DNA of 64,000 nucleotides, taken from the NCBI GenBank assembly GCA_016223165.1, contig JACRPO010000012.1, positions 372,001 through 436,000 of the forward strand. The letters are read 5' to 3'. Below the pieces are notes generated by a model, which saw nothing but the letters and a program-made list of their open reading frames with translations, was not told the origin of the DNA and searched no databases. A program made the translations under genes and the position numbers. Positions 33,165-41,294 of the stretch are shown piece after piece (position 1 is the first letter of the stretch; the number at the start of each line of letters is the position of its first letter). This stretch comes from Burkholderiales bacterium. Its GTDB lineage: Bacteria > Pseudomonadota > Gammaproteobacteria > Burkholderiales > Burkholderiaceae_C.

Positions 33165-34412
33165 TTGAAACCACTCGACCGCTCGCTCGGCCGCGTCGCC
33201 GCCGTGCTCGGCATGGGCGACGCCTACGCCGACAAGCAGAACGTGAAAGACCCGCTGCAGCTCGCCACCGAGGCGAGCTGGGCCGCGTTCCGCGACGCCG
33301 GCATCCGCAAGGACCAGATCGACATCCTGCTGACCGGCCGTTCGCCGTGGGCCGACCGCCGGCCGCAGTGGAACAACATCTTCGCCTCGCACCTGCAGAT
33401 GCCGGTGCGCATGACGACCGAGATCACCTTCCACGGCGCAGGCGTCAACGCCCTGCTCGGCCAAGCGGCGCTGGCCATCGCCGCCGGCGCGGCCGACCAC
33501 GTGCTGTGTGTGCAGGCCGACGCGGTGGAGCTGTTCATCGATGCCACCGCCGTCGGCGCGGCGACGGACGCCTGCCCGCAGTTCGAGTTTCCCTACGGCC
33601 CGACGATCCCGACCATCTACGCCCAGCTCGCCAGCCGCTACATGCACGAGTTCGGCGTCACCGAGGAGGACTTCGCCGAGGTGGCGGTGCAGCGCCAGGA
33701 ATGGGCCGTGCACCACCCGAAGGCGGCCAAGCGCCGGCACGGCCTGATCACGGTCGAGCAGGTGATGGCCTCGCCGTACATCTCGTCGCCGCTGCGGCGC
33801 TGGATGTGCGCGACCTGGGGCCCCGGCGGCACGGCCGGCGCGTTCGTCGTCACGAGCGCCGAGCGCGCGCAGGCCGCCGCGCGCGCGAACCCGGCGATCC
33901 GGCCGCTGTACACCCGCGGCTTCGGCACCTGCACCACGCACGAGTACCTGTGCGAACGCATCAACCTGCGCAAGAGCACGGTGCCGCTCGGCCCGCTGCC
34001 GGCGATCACCACCACCGGCGCCGCGCATGCCGCGCGCGAGGCCTATGCGATGGCCGACATGACGCCCGCCGACATGCAGATGGCGCAGCTCGCGGGCAAC
34101 TTCTCGCACACCGTGCTGGTGCAGCTGGAGGACCTCGGCTTCGCGCCCAAGGGCCGCGCGATGGACCTGGTGCGCAGCGGGCGCATGCGCCCTGGCGGCG
34201 ACTTCCCCGTCGACACCAATGGCGGCTGGATGGGCTTCGGCCAGCCGGGCATCTCGGTCGCCGCCGACTCGCTGGTGGAGACCGTGCGCCAGCTGCGCGG
34301 CGATCCGCTCGGGCTGAAGGCGGCGAGCGCACCGCAGCGCGCGATGACCTACTCCGCCGGCGGCATGCTGGCCTGCCACAGCGCGGTGATCCTGGACACC
34401 CAGGCAGCCTGA
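33165..34412 (+). CDS. thiolase-fold protein lacking the nucleophilic cysteine (acetyltransferase/aldolase-like)
   Basis: A 415-residue thiolase superfamily protein of the SCP-x/lipid-transfer branch. The CxS/G nucleophile loop reads ITFHGAGVN (87-95), so cysteine is replaced by histidine H90. The GHP histidine is glutamine (FGQPG). Such non-thiolase members with a DUF35 partner can act as aldolases (Ltp2 in steroid side-chain cleavage). It begins with TTG at 33165, with GGAGG upstream; the family-like RVAAVLGMGDAYADK follows. The DUF35 gene lies 33 bases downstream. C-C bond cleavage is a reasonable but untested role. Confidence 0.88.
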   Translation: MKPLDRSLGRVAAVLGMGDAYADKQNVKDPLQLATEASWAAFRDAGIRKDQIDILLTGRSPWADRRPQWNNIFASHLQMPVRMTTEITFHGAGVNALLGQAALAIAAGAADHVLCVQADAVELFIDATAVGAATDACPQFEFPYGPTIPTIYAQLASRYMHEFGVTEEDFAEVAVQRQEWAVHHPKAAKRRHGLITVEQVMASPYISSPLRRWMCATWGPGGTAGAFVVTSAERAQAAARANPAIRPLYTRGFGTCTTHEYLCERINLRKSTVPLGPLPAITTTGAAHAAREAYAMADMTPADMQMAQLAGNFSHTVLVQLEDLGFAPKGRAMDLVRSGRMRPGGDFPVDTNGGWMGFGQPGISVAADSLVETVRQLRGDPLGLKAASAPQRAMTYSAGGMLACHSAVILDTQAA

Positions 34413-34445
34413 GCCCCGACGCACATCGCCCACCGGAGACCGCAA

Positions 34446-34877
34446 TTGCTCGAGCAAGGCGAATTCGCCGACTACACCGAATCGTTCCCCGTGCCGCGGG
34501 TGACGCAGGACGCCCTGCCCTACTGGGCCGGCGTGAAGCAGGGGCGGCTGCTGTTCCAGCGCTGCCCGGCCTGCCGCGGCGCGATCTTCCCGCCGCGCTC
34601 GATCTGCCCGATGTGCGACGCCGGAGCGGCGCCGGTGTGGGAGCAGTCCGCCGGCGCGGGCAGCATCTACAGCTTCTCGGTCGTGCACCGGCCGCCGTCG
34701 AAGGTGTGGCAGTCGAGTGCGCCCTACACCATCGGCCTCGTGCGCCTGGACGAGGACTGGTTCCTGTTCGCCGAGATCGAGGGCAGGCCCGAAGACATGG
34801 CGATCGACCGCCGCGTGCAGGTGGGCTTCCCCGAGCGCGAGGTGCCGCTGCCGGTGTTCCGCCTGGCACTGCCGTGA
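34446..34877 (+). CDS. Zn-ribbon OB-fold protein (DUF35)
   Basis: A 143-residue protein. Four cysteines (40, 43, 54, 57; CPAC-x10-CPMC) form a zinc ribbon, and the rest is an OB fold typical of DUF35. These proteins bind thiolase-fold partners and acyl-CoA, as BbsA or the ChsH2 DUF35 domain do. Starts with TTG (GGAGA upstream), like its thiolase-fold partner just before it. It certainly belongs with that gene; the complex would catalyse one C-C bond step. Confidence 0.9.
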   Translation: MLEQGEFADYTESFPVPRVTQDALPYWAGVKQGRLLFQRCPACRGAIFPPRSICPMCDAGAAPVWEQSAGAGSIYSFSVVHRPPSKVWQSSAPYTIGLVRLDEDWFLFAEIEGRPEDMAIDRRVQVGFPEREVPLPVFRLALP

Positions 34878-34884
34878 ACACGCC

Positions 34885-36213
34885 GTGAACAACCCGAAAC
34901 GCCGGCTGTGGGACGCCGCCACCGAGGCGATGGCGCCGGACGCGCGCGCCGCGCTGCAGCTGCGCGGCCTGCGTTCGCTGCTGGCGTGGGCCACGGCGCG
35001 CTCGCCGATGTACCGCGAGCGGCTGGCCGGCATCGACGCGCGCGCGGTGCGCACGCTCGCCGACTACGCCGCCGCGGTACCGCTGACGACCAAGGACGAC
35101 CTGCGCGCCGCGATGCGGCAGCACGGCAGCGCGCTGCCACACCTGTGCGTGCCGCGCGAGACGCTGGTGCTGGCGGGGCCGTCGGCCGGCACCAGCGGCC
35201 GCCAGACCTACCAGGCCTTCGACGCGCAGGACCTCGACCGCAACGTCGAGATGCTCGCCCGCCTCTACTGGGCCGCCGGCATGCGGCGCGGCGACGTGAT
35301 GCACCTGCTGGTGACACCCTTCACGCCAGCGGCCGACATCTTCCGCGAGGCAGCGCAGCGCGTCGGCGTGCGCTGGGTCGTGCGCGACAACCACGAACCC
35401 GCGCAGGTGGCGCGCTATGTCGACGCCGCGCGCGCGCTCGAGCCGAGCTTTCTGCAGGCCGGCGTCTCGACGCTGCGGGCGATGACGCAGCATGCGCGCG
35501 CGCACCCCGCGGCCGGCGCGCGCGCGCTGCCCTACCGGCGCGCGATCCTGATGGGTGCGGCGCTGGGGCCCGAGGCGCGGGCGCAGTTCCAGACCGAGCT
35601 CGGCATCGAGGTGGCGACGCTCTCGGGCCAGGGCTCGGATTTCAACCTCTTCGCCGGCGAGTGCGAGGCGCACGACGGCGAGCACTGGCACGGCGAGGAC
35701 CTGACCTGGGTCGAGGTCATCGACCCGGCGAACGGCCGCGCGGTGGCCGACGGCGGAGTCGGCGAGATGGTCATCACCGACTTCTACCGCCGCGCCACGC
35801 CGCACCTGCGCTGGCGCACCGAGGACATGGTGCGCGTGCACCCGGGCAGCTGCCGCTGCGGCCGCACGTCGCGCCGCTTCACGCTGCTCGACCGCGTGGC
35901 CAACCGCGTGGCGGTCGGCGACGGCGCGGTCTACCCGTACCAGGTCGAGACCGCCCTGTCGGGCAGCGACGATGGCCGCAACCTGGAGTTCTCGCTCGTG
36001 CGCACGCGCCCGGCGGCCCCGGTGCCTCCGGTCTTGGAGGTGCGCCTGCTGCGGCCGACCACCCTGGCCGGCGCGGACGCCGCCGCCCTCGCGCGGCGCC
36101 TGCAGGGCCACCTTGACGCCACGCTCGGCGTGCCCACTCGCGTGAGCCTGCACGACGACCTGCCCCGCGTGGGCTACAAGACCGTGCGTGTGATCGAAGA
36201 CGCCCCCGCCTGA
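34885..36213 (+). CDS. PaaK-like AMP-dependent acyl/aryl-CoA ligase
   Basis: A 442-residue member of the phenylacetate-CoA ligase branch of adenylate-forming enzymes, shorter than fatty-acyl-CoA synthetases as usual for PaaK. The phosphate loop is SAGTSGRQTYQ, the middle domain has LSGQGSDFNL and the C-terminal part ends PRVGYKTVRVIED with the expected lysine. It activates a carboxylic acid with ATP and CoA. It starts at a GTG eight bases after the DUF35 stop; no strong ribosome site is seen, and a longer frame would lie inside DUF35. Likely ligand: the acid metabolised by this operon. Confidence 0.87.
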   Translation: MNNPKRRLWDAATEAMAPDARAALQLRGLRSLLAWATARSPMYRERLAGIDARAVRTLADYAAAVPLTTKDDLRAAMRQHGSALPHLCVPRETLVLAGPSAGTSGRQTYQAFDAQDLDRNVEMLARLYWAAGMRRGDVMHLLVTPFTPAADIFREAAQRVGVRWVVRDNHEPAQVARYVDAARALEPSFLQAGVSTLRAMTQHARAHPAAGARALPYRRAILMGAALGPEARAQFQTELGIEVATLSGQGSDFNLFAGECEAHDGEHWHGEDLTWVEVIDPANGRAVADGGVGEMVITDFYRRATPHLRWRTEDMVRVHPGSCRCGRTSRRFTLLDRVANRVAVGDGAVYPYQVETALSGSDDGRNLEFSLVRTRPAAPVPPVLEVRLLRPTTLAGADAAALARRLQGHLDATLGVPTRVSLHDDLPRVGYKTVRVIEDAPA

Positions 36214-36238
36214 AACCACACTGCCCAGAGGAAACGAG

Positions 36239-37396
36239 ATGGACTTCGAGTTGAGCCCCGAGCAGCGCGCGATCGCCGAGACGACGCGCCGCTTCGTCGA
36301 GAAGGAAATGCCGCGCCAGAAGGTGCTGCAGTGGGTGCGCGAAAAGGTCGAGCCTCCGCAGGAGCTGTTCAAGAAACTCGGCGAGCTCGGCTACTACGGC
36401 TTCCTGCTGCCCGAAACCTACAGCGGCCTTGAGAAACCCGACCCGATGGGCATGCTCGCCTTCGTCGAGCAGTTCGCGCGCGCCTCCTCGGCCGTCACCA
36501 CCGCGTGGGGCCGCGTTGCGGTGATCCTCGCCCCGCTCGTTGCCCGCTTCGGCACCCAGGCGCAGAAGGACCTGGTGCTGCCGCGCGTGATGCGTGGCGA
36601 GGTGTTCATGGCGCTCGGCCTCACCGAACCCGGCTCGGGCAGCGACGCCGCGTCGCTGCGCACCACCGCCGTGCGCCGCGCCGACGGCCACTGGGTGATC
36701 AACGGCGAGAAGCTGTACTGCTCGCAAGTCAAGTCGGCCGGCTTCCTGATCCTGGCCGCGCGCACCGACCCGCAGGCGGTCAAACAGGAAGGCATCACCA
36801 CCTTCCTGATTCCCGACCCGGGTCGCAACCCGGCCATTGAGCTGACGCGCATCGAAACCATGGGTCTCGGCCCGGTGCCGACGTTCTCCGCGCACTTCAA
36901 GGACCTGGTGCTGCCGCCCGACGCGGTGGTCGGCCAGGTCAACAAGGGCTGGCAATGCGTGCTCGGCGGCCTGGACAACGAGCGTCTGTACCACGGCGCG
37001 ATCGGCGTCGGCGCCTCGCAGGCGATCATCGACGAGGTCAGTGCCTACGTGAAGCAGCGCGTGCAGTTCGGCAAGCCGCTGTCCAAGTTGCAGTCGGTGC
37101 GGCACAAGATCGTCGACATGCAGCTGCGCGTGGAGGCGGCGCGCCTGCTCGTCTACCGCGGCGGCAGCGTGCTCGAGAAGACCGGCGCCTGCCACAACGA
37201 GGCCTCCTTCGCCAAGGTGGCCGGCGCGGAGTGCTACATGCACTGCGCCTACACCGGGCTGCACCTGCTGGGCGGCTATGGCTACACGGTCGACTCCGGC
37301 CTGCCGATGCACTTCCAGGACGCCAAGCTGTTCGAGATCGGCGGCGGCGCGATGGAGGTGCAGCGCGACATCATCGCGCGCGGGCTCGGCCTGTAG
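36239..37396 (+). CDS. acyl-CoA dehydrogenase
   Basis: A 385-residue acyl-CoA dehydrogenase. LGLTEPGSGSDAASL is the FAD/substrate motif, RVQFGKPLSKLQSV the FAD helix and FEIGGGAMEVQR the C-terminal block. AGGAAACGAG lies upstream of the ATG as ribosome site. It lies between the PaaK-like ligase and the IpdA-like gene in the same operon, so it probably oxidises the ligase product or a ring-opened CoA ester. It is not a close copy of the other dehydrogenase in this operon (31973). Confidence 0.93.
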   Translation: MDFELSPEQRAIAETTRRFVEKEMPRQKVLQWVREKVEPPQELFKKLGELGYYGFLLPETYSGLEKPDPMGMLAFVEQFARASSAVTTAWGRVAVILAPLVARFGTQAQKDLVLPRVMRGEVFMALGLTEPGSGSDAASLRTTAVRRADGHWVINGEKLYCSQVKSAGFLILAARTDPQAVKQEGITTFLIPDPGRNPAIELTRIETMGLGPVPTFSAHFKDLVLPPDAVVGQVNKGWQCVLGGLDNERLYHGAIGVGASQAIIDEVSAYVKQRVQFGKPLSKLQSVRHKIVDMQLRVEAARLLVYRGGSVLEKTGACHNEASFAKVAGAECYMHCAYTGLHLLGGYGYTVDSGLPMHFQDAKLFEIGGGAMEVQRDIIARGLGL

Positions 37397-37411
37397 GCTG
37401 CAGCACGGCCG

Positions 37412-38203
37412 ATGAGCAAGGTGCTGACGCTCGCCGAGGCCGCCGCGCTGGCCGACGGCGCGGCGCGTGTCGCGCTCGGTGGCTGGAGCTTCAGCCGCCG
37501 GCCGCTGGCGGCGGCGCTGCACTGGGCCGCGCACGGCACGCGCTTCGACGAACTGGTGGTGCTGACGGGCGGCGTCGAGACCGACCTGCTGGTGGCCGCC
37601 GGCGTGCCGCGCCGGGTTCGCTCGTTCTACCTCGGGCTGGAGGCGCTGGGCCTCGGGCCCGGGCTGAAGGGCGCCTGCGAGGTCGTCGAGGAGACCGAGA
37701 CCTCGCTGATGCTCGGCCTGAACGCGGCCGTCGCACACGCAAGCTTCCTGCCGCTGGCGCTGCGCCACGCGCGCGCGCTGGCCGAGCTGCGGCCGGACCT
37801 GAAGCGCATCACCTGCCCGTACACCGGCGACGAGCAGCTCGCGATCCCGCCGCTGGCCATCGACGTGGCCTACGTGCACGCCTGGCGGGCCGACGCGCGC
37901 GGCAACGCGGTCTGGCACGGCCACAAAGGCGCCGACCGGCTGCTCGCGCTCGCCGCGCGCCGGGTGGTGGTGCTGTGCGAGGAGCTGGTGGACGACGTCG
38001 GTGAACTCGGCGACGGCGGCGCCCCGGCCGACCTGACCGAGCCGCTCGTCAGCCACGTCGTGCATGCGCCGCGCGGCGCGGCCCCGGGCGCCTGCCTGCC
38101 CTGCTACGAAGCCGACTGGCCCGTGCTGCTCGACTACACCGCGCTGGAGCGCAAGGCCGTCGCCGGCTGGGCGCGCGCGCGGCTGCAGGGGCTGCGATGC
38201 TGA
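37412..38203 (+). CDS. CoA-transferase family I alpha-like subunit, IpdA-like
   Basis: A 263-residue protein of the glutaconate CoA-transferase A fold. Several stretches match my memory of mycobacterial IpdA: ALGGWSFSRRPLA near the N-terminus, and a glutamate-rich segment CEVVEETETSLMLGL followed by NAAVAHASFLPL. IpdAB is not a transferase but a hydrolase that opens a steroid-derived ring on a CoA thioester. It overlaps the next gene by seven bases, as expected for two subunits. Alternatives are a diverged 3-oxoacid CoA-transferase. Confidence 0.82.
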   Translation: MSKVLTLAEAAALADGAARVALGGWSFSRRPLAAALHWAAHGTRFDELVVLTGGVETDLLVAAGVPRRVRSFYLGLEALGLGPGLKGACEVVEETETSLMLGLNAAVAHASFLPLALRHARALAELRPDLKRITCPYTGDEQLAIPPLAIDVAYVHAWRADARGNAVWHGHKGADRLLALAARRVVVLCEELVDDVGELGDGGAPADLTEPLVSHVVHAPRGAAPGACLPCYEADWPVLLDYTALERKAVAGWARARLQGLRC

Positions 38204-39051
38204 GGTCCGACCCTCTCGACGCGCCGCCCGACATTGCCGAGGCGATGGTCTTCGCGATGAGCGAGTGGCTGCTCGACGCCGAGGTGGTGCAGCTCGGGCT
38301 GGCGTCGGCGCTGAACCAGGTGGCGGCGCTGCTCGCGCAGGCGCGTGCCGGCGAGGGCGGCCCGGCGCTCGAGGACCCGGCCGCGCTGACGCTGATGCGA
38401 CGCCCGCGCCAGGCCTTCCTCGCGCGCAGCGAGCGCGCCGCGCTGGCCGGCGCGACGCGCCGCTTCGAGGCGCCCGAGTGGATCGAGCAGATGATGCCCC
38501 GCCTGGCCGGCCGCGTGCGCCAGTTCGTGCGCCCGCTGCAGATCGACGCACGCGGCCGCATCAAAACCTTGCGCGTGGCGGGCCGCCACGGAGGCCACCG
38601 CCGCTTCGCCGGACTCGCGGGCCTGGCCGAGCTGGCCGAGATCGCGCAGCCCTTTCTTGCCTACCTGCCGCAGCAGGACCGGCGCAGCTTCGTCGATGCA
38701 GTGGATTTCGTCGTTGCCGACCCGGTCGCGATGCACGCGGCGGGTGAAGACCGCGCAGGCCGGGTGATCCTGGTCACCGACCTCGCGGTCTTCGAGTTCG
38801 CGAGCGGCGGTGCGCGCGCGCTGAGCGTGCATGCAGGCGTCGATGCGGCGGCGCTGCGCGAGCGCACGCCGGCCGCCGTGAGGCTGGACGCCGCGCCGCC
38901 CACGCCCACGCCCGACCCCGCGCTGCTGCGGCTCTTGCGCACCGCCATCGACCCGCGCCGCGTGCGCGACATCGAGTTCGCCAGCGGCGCCGCGCGCCGC
39001 GAGGCGCTGCTGCGGCTGCATGCGGCCGAGGCTGCCTGCACGCAGCCCTGA
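38197..39051 (+). CDS. CoA-transferase family I beta-like subunit, IpdB-like
   Basis: A 284-residue partner of the preceding gene. The SENG catalytic motif of ordinary family I CoA-transferases is absent. Stretches such as VFEFASGGARALSVHAGV and LLRTAIDPRRVRDIEFAS fit an IpdB-like subunit. If correct, the pair would hydrolyse a cyclic 1,3-dicarbonyl CoA ester. The long stretch QARAGEGGPALEDPAALTL near residue 50 is alanine-rich and poorly conserved. Followed after 16 bases by a Bug gene. The ring-opening role is inference from similarity recalled without search. Confidence 0.8.
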   Translation: MLRSDPLDAPPDIAEAMVFAMSEWLLDAEVVQLGLASALNQVAALLAQARAGEGGPALEDPAALTLMRRPRQAFLARSERAALAGATRRFEAPEWIEQMMPRLAGRVRQFVRPLQIDARGRIKTLRVAGRHGGHRRFAGLAGLAELAEIAQPFLAYLPQQDRRSFVDAVDFVVADPVAMHAAGEDRAGRVILVTDLAVFEFASGGARALSVHAGVDAAALRERTPAAVRLDAAPPTPTPDPALLRLLRTAIDPRRVRDIEFASGAARREALLRLHAAEAACTQP

Positions 39052-39067
39052 CCTGCCCCGACACGCC

Positions 39068-40069
39068 ATGGACACGACCATGCATCGACGCACCCTCGGC
39101 CTCGCCGCCCTCGCCGCCCTCGCCGCTATCGCCGCCCTCGCTACGACAGCCGCTCCGCGCCCCGCGCGCGCCGAGACCTATCCCTCGCGCCCGATCAAGG
39201 TGATCGTGCCGTTCAGCGCCGCCAGCGCCACCGACACGTTGGCACGCGAGGTCGGCGCGCGGCTCGCCGAAGCCTGGGGCCAGCCGGTGGTCGTCGAGAA
39301 CCGCCCCGGCGCGAGCGGCATGCTTGCCGCGGCCGCCGCCGCCAAGGCGCCCGCCGACGGCTACACGCTGTTCTTCACCAGCAACACGACGCAGGCCGCC
39401 AACCCCGGCCTGTACGTGAAGCTGCCTTACGACCCGGTGAAGGACTTCGCCCCGGTGGCACCGCTGGCGGCCGCCGCCAACCTGCTCGTCGTCAGCCCGG
39501 CGCTCGGGCCGGCGACGCTGGCCGAGCTGCTCGCGCTGGCGAAGGCGCAGCCGGGCAAGCTGAGCTTCGCGCACGGCAGCAGCCTGTCTCGCATGAACGG
39601 CGAGATGCTGCGCTCGATGGCCGGCATTCACATCGTCCCGGTGGCCTACAAGAGCAACCCGCAGGGCGTCACCGATCTGCTCGGCGGCCACGTGCAGCTG
39701 ATGTTCGCCGACACCATCACCGCGCTGCCGCACGTCAAGGCCGGCAAGCTGCGCGCGCTGGCCATCGGCAGCGCGCGGCGCTCGGCGCTGTTGCCCGACG
39801 TGCCCAGCGTCGCCGAGGCCGGCGTTCCCGGCTACGAGCTGACCGGCTGGCTGGCGGTGTTCGCGCCCGCCGGCACGCCCGAGCCGGTGCTCGACCGGCT
39901 GCACGACGAGATCGCGCGCATCCTCGCGCTGCCGGCGATGCGCGAGCGCCTGCAGCAGCTCGGCGTCGATGCGCTGCCGGGCTCGCGCGCACAACTCGGC
40001 GAGCTGGTGCGCACCGAGATTCCGAAGTGGGCCCGCCTCGTCAAGGACGCGGGCATCCAGCCCGAGTGA
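39068..40069 (+). CDS. Bug/TctC-family periplasmic receptor
   Basis: A 333-residue periplasmic receptor. The leader is alanine-rich and ends RPARA|ETYPS; the mature start YPSRPIKVIVPFSAASATD is the Bug signature. ATG at 39068; a second ATG four codons later is possible. It is the second Bug gene in this operon and is followed by a CoA-transferase, the same pair order as at 8207-10454. No permease partners are nearby. Confidence 0.92.
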   Translation: MDTTMHRRTLGLAALAALAAIAALATTAAPRPARAETYPSRPIKVIVPFSAASATDTLAREVGARLAEAWGQPVVVENRPGASGMLAAAAAAKAPADGYTLFFTSNTTQAANPGLYVKLPYDPVKDFAPVAPLAAAANLLVVSPALGPATLAELLALAKAQPGKLSFAHGSSLSRMNGEMLRSMAGIHIVPVAYKSNPQGVTDLLGGHVQLMFADTITALPHVKAGKLRALAIGSARRSALLPDVPSVAEAGVPGYELTGWLAVFAPAGTPEPVLDRLHDEIARILALPAMRERLQQLGVDALPGSRAQLGELVRTEIPKWARLVKDAGIQPE

Positions 40070-40098
40070 AGCAACGCCGGGGCACAGGCAGGGACACC

Positions 40099-41289
40099 AT
40101 GATCGACATCCTGAAGGGCATCACCGTCCTCGACCTGACGCAGAACATCGCCGGCCCCTACTGCACGCAGCTGCTGGGCGACTTCGGCGCCGACGTGATC
40201 AAGGTCGAGCGGCCCGGCAGCGGCGACGACGCGCGGCGCTGGGTGCCGCCGGCCAGCCACGGCGTCGGCACGGCCTTCCTGGCGGTGAACCGCAACAAGC
40301 GCAGCGTCGGCATCGACATCGGCGTGCCGCAGGGCCGCGACGTCGTGCGCCGGCTGGCCGACCGCGCCGACGTGCTGGTGCACGCGGTGCGTCCGGGCAG
40401 CCTCGAGGCGCGGGGCCTGGGCTACGACGACCTGGCGGCGACCAATCCGCGCCTGGTGTACTGCGCGATCAGCGCCTTCGGCGAGAGCGGGCCGCTGGCA
40501 CGCGAACCTGGCTACGACCCGCTCATCCAGGCCTTCACCGGCATCATGAGCGTCACCGGCCATGCCGACCGACCGCCGGCGCGCGTGGGCGTGTCGGTGA
40601 TCGACATGGGCACCGCGCTGTGGGCCTTCATCGGCACGCTGGCCGCGCTCTATCGCCGCCAGGAGACCGGCCGCGGCGGCCGTGTCTCGACCAGCCTGAT
40701 GGAGACCGGCGTCAACTGGATGTCGTTGTTCCTCACGCACTACATGGGCGCGGGCTTCGTCGGCCAGCGGCTGGGCGACGTCACGCCGATGACCTCGCCC
40801 TACGAGTCCTTTGCCACGCGCGACGGCGCGGTGCTCATCACCGCGGCCAACGACAAGCTGTTCGCGGCCGTGTGCAGCGCGCTCGGCATCCCCGACGTGG
40901 TGGCCGACGCTCGCTTCGCGAGCAATGCGTTGCGGGTGGCCAACCGCCCTGCGCTGCATGCGCTGCTCGAGGCGCGCACTGCGACCTACGCCACGACCGA
41001 ATGCGTGGAGCGGCTGCGCGCGGCCGGCGCGCCGTGCTCGCCGATCAACACCGTGGTCGAGGTGCACGACGACGCGCAGGTGGCCGCGATGCGCATGATC
41101 AAGCCGCTGCCGGCGCCGCACCTGCCCGACTTGCGCGTCGTCGACGTGCCGGTGGCCATCGACGGCGAGAAGGCCAGCCTGCGCCAGGCTCCGCCGCTGC
41201 TCGGCGCGCACACCGACGAGGTACTGCGCTGGGCCGGCTACGCGGCGGCAGAGATCGCCGCGCTGAAGGCGTGCAAGGCGGTGGGCTGA
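40099..41289 (+). CDS. CaiB/BaiF class III CoA-transferase
   Basis: A 396-residue class III CoA-transferase. AGPYCTQLLGDFGADVIKVE and VNRNKRSVGIDI are the signatures, and the catalytic aspartate is D140 in PGYDPLIQA. This form is closer to formyl/succinyl-CoA transferases than the DDLIQG group at 9264, 25614 and 44403. The ATG at 40099 fits the family N-terminus. It lies between a Bug receptor and an NMO-like gene and probably activates a carboxylic acid. Substrate unknown. Confidence 0.93.
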   Translation: MIDILKGITVLDLTQNIAGPYCTQLLGDFGADVIKVERPGSGDDARRWVPPASHGVGTAFLAVNRNKRSVGIDIGVPQGRDVVRRLADRADVLVHAVRPGSLEARGLGYDDLAATNPRLVYCAISAFGESGPLAREPGYDPLIQAFTGIMSVTGHADRPPARVGVSVIDMGTALWAFIGTLAALYRRQETGRGGRVSTSLMETGVNWMSLFLTHYMGAGFVGQRLGDVTPMTSPYESFATRDGAVLITAANDKLFAAVCSALGIPDVVADARFASNALRVANRPALHALLEARTATYATTECVERLRAAGAPCSPINTVVEVHDDAQVAAMRMIKPLPAPHLPDLRVVDVPVAIDGEKASLRQAPPLLGAHTDEVLRWAGYAAAEIAALKACKAVG

Positions 41290-41294
41290 CGACG

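Noticed and set aside
37412..39051. Ordinary acetate or 3-oxoacid CoA-transferase
   Set aside because: No SENG motif is present in the beta-like subunit and blocks fit IpdAB better, though I could not run a search.
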